From Chloroflexota bacterium (GTDB lineage: Bacteria; Chloroflexota; Dehalococcoidia; Bin125): 64,000 nucleotides of DNA. The notes beneath the pieces are model-generated. The model was given only the letters and a program-made list of their open reading frames with translations. It ran no database searches and had not been told where the DNA came from. Numbering within the stretch: the stretch's first letter is position 1; every line of letters starts with the position of its first letter. Shown here one piece after another: positions 50,227-59,726 of this stretch. A program made the translations under genes and the position numbers. The stretch covers positions 62,001 to 126,000 of the forward strand of contig QGNQ01000003.1 of NCBI GenBank assembly GCA_003228175.2. Reading direction: 5' to 3'.

Positions 50227-52188
50227 ATGGAGCGGGCGGGGCTGAGTCCCTGGCGACTGCGCCTGATCGCGACGATCTTCGTCGTGTTGGGTGCGTTGCT
50301 GGTCCTGCGCTTGGTGCAGGTCCAGATTCTTGAGCACCCCCGCTTTGAGGCCGAAGCACGAGACGCCCACTTCTGGGCGCAAGAAGTCACCGGACCACGC
50401 GGCGCAATCCTCGACCGGAACGGGCTACCGCTCGTCACGGGCGTCGACACCTTTGAAATCCACATCGATCGGGCAGCGTGGGAACTGGACGCCGGAAACG
50501 AGCGTCTGGCGGTTGAAGAGCTGGCGCGGCTGCTGGGTGTCGAGGAAGAGACGATTCTGGCGATCGTGGGCTCGGGCAGCGGCCGGGACGTGCTGTTGGC
50601 GCTCAACGTGCCCTTCGCGCTCGGCGAGAGCATCACACTGGAGGGCCTGCCGGGCGTCAAGGTGACCCCGGCGAGCCTGCGGCGCTATGCGGAGGGCGGG
50701 CTCGCCAGCCAGTTGCTGGGCTTCGTGGGTCGCGACAATCAGGGCCTCTCCGGCGTGGAGTTCGATTTCGACGCGATCTTGGCCGGCAGCCCCGGGCTGC
50801 TGGTCTTCGAGCGCGACAGTATCGGCAATCCGATCCCCTTCGGCGCGCAGGCCCAAGAGCCCACACAGCCCGGGGCGGATCTGGTGCTGACGATCGACAA
50901 GGGCCTGCAGCGCATCGCGGAAAAACACCTGGCCCAAGCGCTGGAGGACACCGGCGCCCGCGGCGGCACGATCCTGATCATGGACCCCAACACGGGCGAC
51001 ATCCTGGCCATGGCCTCCGCCCCCACATTCAACGTCAACGAGCTCAACCTGGCGGACCCCAGCATTGACCTCTCGCTGATTCGCAATCCTGCGGTGACCG
51101 ATCTCTATGAGCCGGGCTCTGTCTTCAAAGTGGTCACGATGGCCGCCGCGATCGACGCCAACGTGGTCACGCCGAACACGCAGTTCATCGATACGGGCGC
51201 GATCGTCGTGGGGGCGCGGACGATCCGCAACTTCGACCTGAGCTTCCACGGGCAACAGACCATGACGCAGGTGCTGCAGCGTTCGCTGAACACGGGCACG
51301 GCCTGGGTCGCGACGCAGATCGGCTCGGAGCGCTTCTACGAGTACCTAGACCGCTTCGGCTTCGGTGAGGTCACCGGGTCCGGACTGGCCGGCGAAGCGC
51401 CCGGCCTGCTCAAGGAGCCCGGCAACGTGTTCTGGTCGCAGGTGGACCTCGCGACGAACTCGTTCGGCCAAGGCATCTCTGTCACGCCGCTACAGATCGT
51501 GCGCGCGTATTCCGTGATCGCGAACGGCGGCGAGTTGCTACGCCCCCGGATCATCCGATCCGTGATCACCGAAGACGGTGTCCAGAATGTCCCCGTCGTC
51601 AGCGACGGGCGTGTGATCAGTGAAGAAACCGCGGCCAGCCTGCGCTTCATGATGCAAGCGGTGGTGGACGGAGTGGCACACCACCCCGCGCAGACGCCCG
51701 GTTGGTCGGTAGCCGGGAAATCCGGCACCTCCGACGTGGTCGAGGGCGGCGTCTACCTGGAGGATGAATCGATCGCCTCGTTCGCGGGCTTCGCGCCGGT
51801 CGACGATCCGCGGGTCGTCGTCTTGGTCAAGCTGGACCGGCCACAAGGAGAGATCTTCGGCGGTGTGGTTGCGGCGCCCGTGTTCTCGGCGGTGCTAGCG
51901 GACGTACTGCCGGCGCTGGGCGCACACCCCACGGCCTACGTCGCCCAACCGGACCTGTTCGACCCCGTGCTGGAGGAGACGGGCCCGCGCCCCGAAGACG
52001 ACGCGTCCGCGGACGCACCGGCGACCGACGCCACGAGCGCGGAGGAGGACGACGCCGAGCCGGAGGACGCACCACGGGGCGGCTCCGGGACGACGCCAGG
52101 GGGCGTCGAACTCGCGCGCCCACTCAGCGACGAGGAACGAGAGGCCCAGGAGCAGCGGGCGGCCGCGAACGGGGCGGGGGGAGGATGA
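50227..52188 (+). CDS. ftsI: Septal peptidoglycan transpeptidase (FtsI / class B PBP)
   Basis: Class B penicillin-binding protein that cross-links septal peptidoglycan outside the membrane; 653 residues. One N-terminal membrane anchor (about 12-33) is followed by the dimerisation domain (GPRGAILDRNGLPLVTG). The transpeptidase motifs are Ser298-x-x-Lys301 (EPGSVFKVVT), Ser353-Leu-Asn355 (RSLNTG) and Lys498-Ser-Gly-Thr (AGKSGTSD, a variant of KTG). No PASTA domain is present; the final 65 residues are an acidic Ala/Glu/Asp tail. The partner glycosyltransferase FtsW is encoded downstream. The stop overlaps murF by 4 nt, where murE would usually stand. Confidence 0.94.
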   Translation: MERAGLSPWRLRLIATIFVVLGALLVLRLVQVQILEHPRFEAEARDAHFWAQEVTGPRGAILDRNGLPLVTGVDTFEIHIDRAAWELDAGNERLAVEELARLLGVEEETILAIVGSGSGRDVLLALNVPFALGESITLEGLPGVKVTPASLRRYAEGGLASQLLGFVGRDNQGLSGVEFDFDAILAGSPGLLVFERDSIGNPIPFGAQAQEPTQPGADLVLTIDKGLQRIAEKHLAQALEDTGARGGTILIMDPNTGDILAMASAPTFNVNELNLADPSIDLSLIRNPAVTDLYEPGSVFKVVTMAAAIDANVVTPNTQFIDTGAIVVGARTIRNFDLSFHGQQTMTQVLQRSLNTGTAWVATQIGSERFYEYLDRFGFGEVTGSGLAGEAPGLLKEPGNVFWSQVDLATNSFGQGISVTPLQIVRAYSVIANGGELLRPRIIRSVITEDGVQNVPVVSDGRVISEETAASLRFMMQAVVDGVAHHPAQTPGWSVAGKSGTSDVVEGGVYLEDESIASFAGFAPVDDPRVVVLVKLDRPQGEIFGGVVAAPVFSAVLADVLPALGAHPTAYVAQPDLFDPVLEETGPRPEDDASADAPATDATSAEEDDAEPEDAPRGGSGTTPGGVELARPLSDEEREAQEQRAAANGAGGG

Positions 52189-53621
52189 TCAGTCCGGCCA
52201 CCCTCGCGCAGATGCTCGACACGTTGCTGCTCAATCCGGAGCAGCCGGTCGAGCCGACGCCGTTCACGGCGATCGTGATCGACTCACGCAAGGTCACGCC
52301 GGGAGCGCTGTTCGTCGCGCTGCGCGGCGAACAGACGGACGGGCACCGCTTCCTCGCGGACGCTGTCGAACGTGGAGCAATCGGCCTCCTCTCGCGCGTA
52401 TTGCCGCCTGACCTGCCCAGCCAGGTACGCGTCTTCCTAGTCGAGGACACGCTGGTCGCGCTGCAACAGGCCGCCAAGCGCTGGCGAGCGGCACAGCCGG
52501 CCCGCTTGATCGGCATCACCGGCAGCGTGGGCAAGACCACGACGCGCGAAGCCGTGGCGGATGTGCTGCGCTCACAGTTCGAGACGCTGGAGAGCCCGCG
52601 CAACTTCAACAGCGATATTGGACTGCCCCTGGCGCTGCTGGCGCTTGCGCCCTCGCACGCCTGGGCGGTGATGGAAATGGGCCCGTACGACCAACGCGAG
52701 ATGGAGTTGCTGGTCGACGTGGGCGCGCCGGACGTCGCCATCGTCACAAACGTGGGGCCCACGCACCTGGAGCGCTTCGGCTCAATTGAGGCGACAGAGG
52801 CGATCAAGGGGTTGCTCCCGGCCTCGCTGTCGCCCGATGGCGTCGCGATCCTCAATGGCGACGACGAACGCGTGCGGCGGATGCGGACGCGGACATCGGC
52901 ACGGACGCTGCTGTTCGGGCTGGGCGAAGACGTGGATCTGCGAGCGACGGAGATCGTGACGCACGGGCTGGACGGAATCGGGTTCACACTGCATCTGCCC
53001 GACGCGCCGGCCGGCATCCCCATCCGGACGCCGCTGGCGGGCGCGCATCACGCAATGACGGCCCTGGCGGCGGCGGCCGTGGCACACGTGGCGGGCTATG
53101 CGCCCTCCGAGATCGCCGAGGCCCTCACAACGCTGCGCTCGGGCAGCCGCCTGAAGCCGCGCCGAGGCTACTCCGGCGCGCTGATTCTGGACGATACGTA
53201 CAACGCGGCGCCGCTCTCGATGCGGGCGGCGCTGGACCTGCTCTCGGAGATGCCCGGCCGTCGGATCGCGGTGCTCGGGGACATGCTCGAACTGGGCAGC
53301 GAAGAAGAGGCGGCGCATCGGGAGGTCGGGGCCTACACCATGGGGCGCTGCGACCGCTTGCTCGCGATCGGCCCCCGGTCCCGCGGCATCACCGACGGCG
53401 CTTGGGACGCGGGCCACCGTGAACTCCAATGGTTCGCCGACAAAACGGAAGCGGCCGAGATTCTGCGCAATGAGCTGGGCGCCGACGACGTCGTGCTGAT
53501 CAAGGCGTCGCACGGGCTGGCGCTGGAGACGATCGTTGAGGCGCTGATCACGCCACCGGGGCCCGCGGCGCTGCGTCCCCCTCCCCGTCCGGACGCCAGG
53601 GCCGAGGAGAGCGCGCCATGA
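52185..53621 (+). CDS. murF: UDP-MurNAc-tripeptide:D-Ala-D-Ala ligase (MurF)
   Basis: Adds D-Ala-D-Ala to the UDP-MurNAc tripeptide in the cytosol; 478 residues. The Mur-ligase motifs are ITGSVGKTTTREAVADVL (P-loop), ESPRNFNSDIGLPLALL (the MurF-typical NFNNxIGxP block) and VMEMGPYDQREMELL. ILDDTYNAAPLSMRAALD and VLGDMLELGSEE identify MurF rather than MurE, since MurE has a DNPR motif instead. It is joined to ftsI and mraY by ATGA overlaps. Confidence 0.93.
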   Translation: MISPATLAQMLDTLLLNPEQPVEPTPFTAIVIDSRKVTPGALFVALRGEQTDGHRFLADAVERGAIGLLSRVLPPDLPSQVRVFLVEDTLVALQQAAKRWRAAQPARLIGITGSVGKTTTREAVADVLRSQFETLESPRNFNSDIGLPLALLALAPSHAWAVMEMGPYDQREMELLVDVGAPDVAIVTNVGPTHLERFGSIEATEAIKGLLPASLSPDGVAILNGDDERVRRMRTRTSARTLLFGLGEDVDLRATEIVTHGLDGIGFTLHLPDAPAGIPIRTPLAGAHHAMTALAAAAVAHVAGYAPSEIAEALTTLRSGSRLKPRRGYSGALILDDTYNAAPLSMRAALDLLSEMPGRRIAVLGDMLELGSEEEAAHREVGAYTMGRCDRLLAIGPRSRGITDGAWDAGHRELQWFADKTEAAEILRNELGADDVVLIKASHGLALETIVEALITPPGPAALRPPPRPDARAEESAP

Positions 53622-54580
53622 CGACCTTCTCCCTGGCCACGGCGGGCATCGCCTTCGTGATCGCGCTGGCGATCGGCAAACCGCTGCTGAACTACCTGCG
53701 CGCGCGGCAGATCGGCAAGGCGATCAGCGACGAGGGTCCGGACAGCCACCACGTCAAGGCCGGTACGCCGACGATGGGCGGCCTGATGATCTTCGCAACG
53801 GTGGCGATCTTGACGCTGGCCACGAATGTCGTCGGACGGGAATCGATTCTGCTGCCGCTGGTCGGCATCGTTGTGCTGGGAACGGTCGGGCTGCTGGACG
53901 ACATGGGCACATTGCAGGGTCGGTCGCAGTTCGCCCTCAGCTGGCGGATCAAGGTCGTGCTGCTATTCGCCTTCGCCCTGGGCGCTGCGCTGGTGCTGTT
54001 CTACGCGTTGGACACCGAAAGCATCAACATCCCCTGGTCCGGGCAGCACGCACTGGGCCCGATCTACATCCCCATCGCCGTGGTCGTGATTCTGGCCACC
54101 ACGACATCCGTGGCGATCACCGACGGCATGGACGCGCTGGCCGGCGGCACGCTGGCGATCGCGTTCGCCGCCTACGGCGTGATCGCGGTGGGACAGGAGC
54201 AGGACTTCCTCGTCCGTTTCGCCTTCACGACAGTCGGCGCGACGCTGGGGTTCCTCTGGTACAACGCGCACCCGGCGCAGATCTTCATGGGCGACACGGG
54301 CGCCCTCGCGCTGGGCGGCACGCTGGGCGTCTTGGCGCTGATGACCGGGCATTGGCTGTTGCTGCCGGTGATCGGGATCGTCTTCGTGCTCGAGGCGGCG
54401 TCGGACATCATCCAGATCGGGTACTTCAAGCTGACCGGCGGCAAGCGGGTCTTCCGCATGGCGCCGATCCACAACCACTTCGAGTTGCTCGGCTGGTCCG
54501 AGCCCCAAGTCGTAACGCGCGCCTGGTTGCTGGGGATCGCGGGCGCGATCCTGGGCGTCGCCATGGCGTTGCAGGTCTGA
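53618..54580 (+). CDS. mraY: Phospho-MurNAc-pentapeptide transferase MraY
   Basis: Integral membrane enzyme that makes lipid I from UDP-MurNAc-pentapeptide and undecaprenyl phosphate; 320 residues with about ten membrane segments. The motifs are DSHHVKAGTPTMGGLMIFAT, the LLDDMG aspartate pair (VGLLDDMGTLQGRSQF), ITDGMDALAGGTLAIAF, FMGDTGALALGG and RMAPIHNHFELLGWSE, whose histidines are conserved. It overlaps murF by 4 nt. Confidence 0.96.
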   Translation: MTTFSLATAGIAFVIALAIGKPLLNYLRARQIGKAISDEGPDSHHVKAGTPTMGGLMIFATVAILTLATNVVGRESILLPLVGIVVLGTVGLLDDMGTLQGRSQFALSWRIKVVLLFAFALGAALVLFYALDTESINIPWSGQHALGPIYIPIAVVVILATTTSVAITDGMDALAGGTLAIAFAAYGVIAVGQEQDFLVRFAFTTVGATLGFLWYNAHPAQIFMGDTGALALGGTLGVLALMTGHWLLLPVIGIVFVLEAASDIIQIGYFKLTGGKRVFRMAPIHNHFELLGWSEPQVVTRAWLLGIAGAILGVAMALQV

Positions 54581-54603
54581 ACGATGAGGTGGAATCGAAG
54601 GCG

Positions 54604-56043
54604 ATGACGATCATGACACCCCCTGCCCACTCTGATCCGCGCCGTCCGTCGCGCACCCCGGTCGAGGAGCCGTTGCGCTTCGTCGGGCTGCGCGTGGGCG
54701 TGGTGGGGCTGGGCATCGAAGGCATCGACATCGTGCGCTTCCTGCACGAAGAGGGCGCGGCCGAAATCGTCGTCTCGGAGCGCAAGCTGATCGATGAGCT
54801 GAGCGACCAGATTCGGGCGCTGAACGGCATCCCCTTCGCCGTTGAGGCGGGCGGAAACGACCCCGGCCTGGCGGAGCGCGTCGATGTGCTTTTCGTCAGT
54901 CAGGGCGTGCCTGACGACCTGCCCTTACTCGCAGCGGCACGGGCCGCCAGCGTCCCGATCACGGCCATGATGCGGCTCTTCCTGAAGCGCTGCCCGGCGC
55001 CGGTGATTGGGATCAGCGGCAGCGCCGGCAAAACGACCGTCACCTCGCTCGTGGGTGCAATGTTCGAGGCCGGCGAGAGGCCCGTATTCGTTGGGGGCAA
55101 CATCGGCCGGGGGCTGCTCAGCGCGCTGGACGTGATTCGGCCCGACACGACCGTCGTGCTGGAGATCAGCCACACCCAACTTGTGCGGACGGATCGCAGC
55201 CCGCAGCTGGCCGCCGTACTCAACGTGACTCCGAACCATCTGGACCAGTTCGACTGGGACGCCTACGTCAATCTGAAGCGTCGTCTGCTTCGCTACCAGC
55301 AGACCGGCGACATGGTGGTCCTGCCCAGCGATGAACCGATCGCGGCCGGATTCGACATCGATACGCCCGCCACCCTGTACCGCTTTGGCGTGGGGCCCTT
55401 CGACGGTCCCGGCGCGACGGTCGTGGACGGGCAGATCGTCTGGCGCGATGGCGTGGAAATGATCGTTTGCCCCGTGGACGCGATTCCGCTCCCGGGCGCG
55501 CACAATCGAGACAACGTCCTGGCCGCCGTGGCGATCGCCGGGGCCGCTGGCTTGCCGGTGGGCGCGATGGCGACCGCGATTCTCAATTTCCAGGGCGTGG
55601 CGCACCGGCTGGAGACGATCGCCGAAATCGATGGTGTCCGCTTTGTCGACGATTCGATCGCAACGACACCGGAGCGGACGGTCGCGGCCCTGCGCGCGAT
55701 CGACGGGCCGATTGTCCTGCTGCTCGGAGGCCGCGAGAAGCGGCTCCCCCTGCAGCCGCTTCTGGAGGTGGCGCAGGGCCGGCTACGAGCGGTGATCGGT
55801 TTCGGCGAGGCCGGCGCACTGTTCACGGAGGCGTTCCGCAAGCAGGCAGCGCCACCTCGCGTCGTCCAGCAGGACGACCTCGCGGCCGCCCTCGAGACGG
55901 CCCGGGAGATCGCGCAGCCGGGCGACACGGTGCTGCTCTCCCCCGCCGGCGCCTCATTCGACGCATATCCGAACTTCGCCGCCCGCGGCGATCACTTCCG
56001 CTCGCTGGTCCGCGGAGAGGAGCCCGCCGATGGCACGCGCTGA
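54604..56043 (+). CDS. murD: UDP-N-acetylmuramoylalanine-D-glutamate ligase (MurD)
   Basis: Adds D-Glu to UDP-MurNAc-L-Ala; 479 residues. The N-terminal Rossmann-like domain reads VGVVGLGIEGIDIVRFLHEE, followed by the P-loop ISGSAGKTTVTSLVGAMFEA and NVTPNHLDQFDWDAYVNLKR. The C-terminal domain has VRFVDDSIATTPERTVAALR and LLLGGREKRLPLQPL. The ATG at 54604 follows the mraY stop by 23 nt; an in-frame GTG at 54589 would add five residues. Its 3' end overlaps ftsW by 14 nt. Confidence 0.94.
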   Translation: MTIMTPPAHSDPRRPSRTPVEEPLRFVGLRVGVVGLGIEGIDIVRFLHEEGAAEIVVSERKLIDELSDQIRALNGIPFAVEAGGNDPGLAERVDVLFVSQGVPDDLPLLAAARAASVPITAMMRLFLKRCPAPVIGISGSAGKTTVTSLVGAMFEAGERPVFVGGNIGRGLLSALDVIRPDTTVVLEISHTQLVRTDRSPQLAAVLNVTPNHLDQFDWDAYVNLKRRLLRYQQTGDMVVLPSDEPIAAGFDIDTPATLYRFGVGPFDGPGATVVDGQIVWRDGVEMIVCPVDAIPLPGAHNRDNVLAAVAIAGAAGLPVGAMATAILNFQGVAHRLETIAEIDGVRFVDDSIATTPERTVAALRAIDGPIVLLLGGREKRLPLQPLLEVAQGRLRAVIGFGEAGALFTEAFRKQAAPPRVVQQDDLAAALETAREIAQPGDTVLLSPAGASFDAYPNFAARGDHFRSLVRGEEPADGTR

Positions 56044-57313
56044 CGCGCTTGGCCCCGGCGCCCCGTTCGTTGGGCGTGGCGACGCGCAACTCGTTGGCCG
56101 CTACGTGGCCGACGAGACGGCGGTCGGACGGCGGGCGGCAGGATCCCCGGATTGGGCACTGATCGCGACGGTGCTCACCTTGACGCTGCTGGGCCTGGTG
56201 TTCGTCTTCAGCTCCTCATTCGCGGTCGGGCAGCAGCTCTTCGACGACCCCCGCCACTTCGCGCTGCGGCAGCTGCAAGGCGCCGCGATGGGCTCGCTGG
56301 CCTTCCTGTTCTTCGCACGGATCGACTACCGCCGCCTGCGCGCGTTCAGCCCGCTCATCATGATCGTGGCAGTGCTGGCGCTGATGGCGGTGCTCGTTCC
56401 CGGTATCGGGCTCGAGCAGAACGGCGCCCGCCGCTGGATCCAGGTTGGCTCGGCGCCACCGCTCCAGCCCTCGGAGTTCGCGAAGCTGGCCGTCGTGATT
56501 TATGTCGCAGCCTGGCTGGCGAGTCGAGGGGACGCGATCCAGCACGTGTCGCTGGGCCTGATCCCGTTCTCGCTGATTGTGGGCTTCCTGGGCTTCCTGC
56601 TGATGGCGGAGCCGGACTTGGGGACCGGGATCACGGTCACGGCCATTGCTGGGTTGATGTTCTTTGTCGCCGGGGCCGCGATTCGGCACATCGCGGCGCT
56701 CGGATTGCTGGGGGGCGGCGTGCTGTTCAGCATCGTTGCGGTAGCGGGCTACGGCATGGACCGCTTCACGCAATTCGTCTCGGCCGAGCAGGATCCGGAG
56801 GCCGGCGGCTTCCAGGTCCTGCAATTGCTGATCGCGCTCGGCAGCGGCGGCATCCGCGGCGTGGGGCTGGGCGAAAGCCGGCAGAAGTTCTTCTACGTCC
56901 CGTCCGCCCACACCGACGGGGTCTTCGCGATTATTGGCGAGGAAATCGGCTTCATCGGCGCGATTCTGGTGCTGCTGCTGTTCGCCTTCCTTGCCTACCG
57001 CGGCATCCGCATCGCACAGCGCGCGCCGGACAAGTTCGGCACCCTGCTGGCCGTTGGCATCATCACCTGGATCACGCTGCAAGCGTTCTTCAACATCGGC
57101 GGCATCACGCGGACGATCCCGCTGACGGGGATTCCGCTGCCGTTCGTCTCCTTTGGCAGTTCAGCGCTGATCGCGACGCTTGCCGCCGCCGGTCTGCTGG
57201 TCAGCGTCTCGCGCTTCACGGTCGGCCGTCTCGATGACAGCGGTATGGCGCCCAGCTTGAAGGACTTCGCCATGCCCCCTGCAAGCCACCGCGACGATGG
57301 GGGCACGGCATGA
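56030..57313 (+). CDS. ftsW: Septal peptidoglycan glycosyltransferase FtsW (SEDS family)
   Basis: Polytopic membrane glycosyltransferase that polymerises lipid II with FtsI; 427 residues. After a ~40-residue cytoplasmic tail there are about ten membrane segments. Signature blocks are VFSSSFAVGQQLFDDPRHF, QNGARRWIQVGSAPPLQPSE, MAEPDLGTGI, GESRQKFFYVPSAHTDGVFA then IIGEEIGFIG, and the terminal TGIPLPFVSFGSSALIATLA. The catalytic aspartate is in or near the HTDGVF/AEPDLG region. The gene overlaps murD by 14 nt and murG by 4 nt. Confidence 0.95.
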   Translation: MARADALGPGAPFVGRGDAQLVGRYVADETAVGRRAAGSPDWALIATVLTLTLLGLVFVFSSSFAVGQQLFDDPRHFALRQLQGAAMGSLAFLFFARIDYRRLRAFSPLIMIVAVLALMAVLVPGIGLEQNGARRWIQVGSAPPLQPSEFAKLAVVIYVAAWLASRGDAIQHVSLGLIPFSLIVGFLGFLLMAEPDLGTGITVTAIAGLMFFVAGAAIRHIAALGLLGGGVLFSIVAVAGYGMDRFTQFVSAEQDPEAGGFQVLQLLIALGSGGIRGVGLGESRQKFFYVPSAHTDGVFAIIGEEIGFIGAILVLLLFAFLAYRGIRIAQRAPDKFGTLLAVGIITWITLQAFFNIGGITRTIPLTGIPLPFVSFGSSALIATLAAAGLLVSVSRFTVGRLDDSGMAPSLKDFAMPPASHRDDGGTA

Positions 57314-58401
57314 GACTCGCCCTGGGCGGCGGCGGTAGCGGCGGTCACGTCTTTCCTGCCCTAGCGGTGGCGCAATCCCTGCGCGCCTGTGCCCAGGAGG
57401 ACGTGGAGCTGTTGTACCTAGGTCGCGCGGACGGCGTGGAAGCCACGATCACGCGCGACGCGGGCATCCCCTTCCGTGACGTCTCCGCCCGACCGATCCG
57501 GGACCGCAATGTCTTGGCCAAACTCTGGTCGCTGGGCGCGATGAGCTGGGGCGTCTGGGACGCGGCGCGCGCCTTGCGCCGCTTCCGCGCCGATGTGGTC
57601 CTCGTCACGGGCGGCTTCGCCAGCGTACCGGTGGCCGTAGCGGCCCGGCTGCTGCGGATCCCCGTGGTGCTCTACCAGCCGGACATTGTGCCGGGCTGGG
57701 CCGTCCGGCAGTTGTATCGCTTCGCAACACGGGTCTGCGTGACACACAAGTCGTCACTAGCGCGCGCGCCCAAGGGCAAATCGGTCGTGACCGGCTACCC
57801 GCTGCGCGCGATCTTCGAGGAGGTCGACCGGCCGATGGCGCGCGCCCGATTCCACTTGAATGGTTCGCCCACCGTGCTCGTCGCGGGGGCCGTGCAAGGC
57901 GCGCGTCGGATCAACAACGCACTGGCCGATGACCTGCCCGCCTGGATCGAGGCCATGCAGGTGATCCACGTCACCGGCCCTGACGACTTCCGGCGCATGT
58001 CGTCGCTGCGCGAATCGCTGCCGGAGACCCTGCGGCACCGCTACCAACCGTTCGAGTACATGGGAGACGATTTCCCGGTCGCGTTGGCGGCGGCGGACCT
58101 GGCCGTCTCGCGCTCTGGCGCCTCGGTTCTGGGCGAGTACCCGGCCTCGAGTCTGGCGGCGATCTTGGTGCCCCTGCCGATCGCCGGTGGGCACCAACGT
58201 GCGAACGCGGAGATGCTCGCCGCGGCCGGGGCAGCCGTCGTCATGGAGGACGCCGAGACACCGGACGCTCTGTTGCCGGCCGTCCGCGAGCTCCTGCAGG
58301 ACACTGAACGGCTGCAGACGATGCGCGACCGGGCGGCGGCCGTCGCACAACCGGATGCGGCGCGCAACATCGCTCGGGTGATCTGGGAGGCGCGCAAATG
58401 A
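57310..58401 (+). CDS. murG: UDP-GlcNAc transferase MurG (lipid II synthesis)
   Basis: Peripheral membrane glycosyltransferase that adds GlcNAc to lipid I; 363 residues, GT-B fold. The first G-loop reads LGGGGSGGHVFPALAVAQSL, with Ser for the usual Thr. The donor-binding region in the C-terminal half includes DLAVSRSGASVLGEYPASS and LVPLPIAGGHQRANAEML, the expected pattern for UDP-GlcNAc binding. It overlaps both neighbours with ATGA junctions. Confidence 0.94.
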   Translation: MRLALGGGGSGGHVFPALAVAQSLRACAQEDVELLYLGRADGVEATITRDAGIPFRDVSARPIRDRNVLAKLWSLGAMSWGVWDAARALRRFRADVVLVTGGFASVPVAVAARLLRIPVVLYQPDIVPGWAVRQLYRFATRVCVTHKSSLARAPKGKSVVTGYPLRAIFEEVDRPMARARFHLNGSPTVLVAGAVQGARRINNALADDLPAWIEAMQVIHVTGPDDFRRMSSLRESLPETLRHRYQPFEYMGDDFPVALAAADLAVSRSGASVLGEYPASSLAAILVPLPIAGGHQRANAEMLAAAGAAVVMEDAETPDALLPAVRELLQDTERLQTMRDRAAAVAQPDAARNIARVIWEARK

Positions 58402-59726
58402 CCGCACCCCAGCGCACCGCGCTCCTGCCACAGGGTCGTGTCCACTTTGTTGGCGTCGGCGGGATTCACATGAGCGCCCTCGCGGGCCTCGTGCTCGACG
58501 CGGGCGGCCAGGTCAGCGGCTCCGACCTGACGCCGAGCCCGCTCACGGACGCGCTCGCAGCCCGGGGTGCGACGATCCACGCGGGCCACGACGCCGCCTA
58601 CGTGGCCAACGCCGCGCTGCTGGTGCGCACCGTCGCCGTGCCCGACGACAACCCGGAGATCCAAGCGGCGGCACGGGCCGGCATCGAGACGATCAGCCGC
58701 GCCCAAATGGTCGCGCGATTGGTCGCCGGTCGGCGCGTGCTCGCGATCGCCGGCAGCCACGGCAAGACAACCGTCTCCACGATGCTGACGCTGATCCTGC
58801 GCGCAGGCGGCGGTGAGCCCGGCTACATCCTGGGCGGCGAATCGGCGGACCTGCCCTCGCACGCGGCCTGGGGCCGCGGCGCAATGGTCCTGGAGGCGGA
58901 CGAATACGGTCGCGCCTTCCATCACTACGCACCGGCCGTCGCCGTAATCACAAACATCGACGCGGACCACCTCGATTACTACGGAGACGCGCACGCACTG
59001 GTGGACGCCTTTCTGACCTACGCGCTCACGCTGCAAGACGGTGGCCGCCTGATCGTGGGCGAGGAATCGCCCTGCGCGATGCGCATCGCGGAGCAGGTCC
59101 GGGCGCAGCGGCCGGACCTCCGCATTGAGACGTTCGCGTTGGACGAAGCGGCACGGGCCGATCTCACGCTTCAGGTCCCGGGAGACCACAACCGTCGCAA
59201 CGCGCTCGCCGCGCTGGCCGCCGCCGCCGAAGAGGACGTGTCCCCCGCCGACGCGCGACGGGCCCTGGCCGCGTTCCGTGGTGTGCGACGTCGATTCGAG
59301 CTGCTCGGTGAAGCCGCCGGCGTCACCATCATCAACGACTACGCGCACCACCCCAAGGAGATCGAAGCGACGATCGCCGCGCTCGGCGAGCGCTTCCCGG
59401 GCCGTCGCTCCGTGCTGCTCTTCCAACCACACACCTACAGCCGCTCCGCCTACCTGCTGGAGGGGTTCCGTACGGCGTTCCAGGGCGTCGACCGCCTGCT
59501 GCTGACCGAGACCTACGCCGCCCGCGAGGCCCCCGATGCCGGCATCGACGCGGCCGAACTTGCCGCGCAGATCGTGCGCCCAGTCGCCGAGTACGTCGGG
59601 GACCTCAACGCTGCGGCCGATGCCGCCGACGCGGCGCTGCGAGACGGCGATGTCTTCGTGGCGATGGGCGCGGGCAGCATCGAGCAAGCAGGGCCCGCCC
59701 TGCTGGAACGGCTGCGTGCCCGATGA
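58398..59726 (+). CDS. murC: UDP-N-acetylmuramate-L-alanine ligase (MurC)
   Basis: First Mur ligase of the pathway, adding L-Ala to UDP-MurNAc; 442 residues. The N-terminal motif is HFVGVGGIHMSALAGLVLDA (usually GGIGMS). The P-loop is AIAGSHGKTTVSTMLTLIL, followed by LEADEYGRAFHHYAPAVAVI and TNIDADHLDYYGD. The C-terminal domain carries IINDYAHHPKEIEATIAAL and LFQPHTYSR, both strongly MurC-specific. It overlaps murG and murB by 4 nt. Confidence 0.95.
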   Translation: MTAPQRTALLPQGRVHFVGVGGIHMSALAGLVLDAGGQVSGSDLTPSPLTDALAARGATIHAGHDAAYVANAALLVRTVAVPDDNPEIQAAARAGIETISRAQMVARLVAGRRVLAIAGSHGKTTVSTMLTLILRAGGGEPGYILGGESADLPSHAAWGRGAMVLEADEYGRAFHHYAPAVAVITNIDADHLDYYGDAHALVDAFLTYALTLQDGGRLIVGEESPCAMRIAEQVRAQRPDLRIETFALDEAARADLTLQVPGDHNRRNALAALAAAAEEDVSPADARRALAAFRGVRRRFELLGEAAGVTIINDYAHHPKEIEATIAALGERFPGRRSVLLFQPHTYSRSAYLLEGFRTAFQGVDRLLLTETYAAREAPDAGIDAAELAAQIVRPVAEYVGDLNAAADAADAALRDGDVFVAMGAGSIEQAGPALLERLRAR

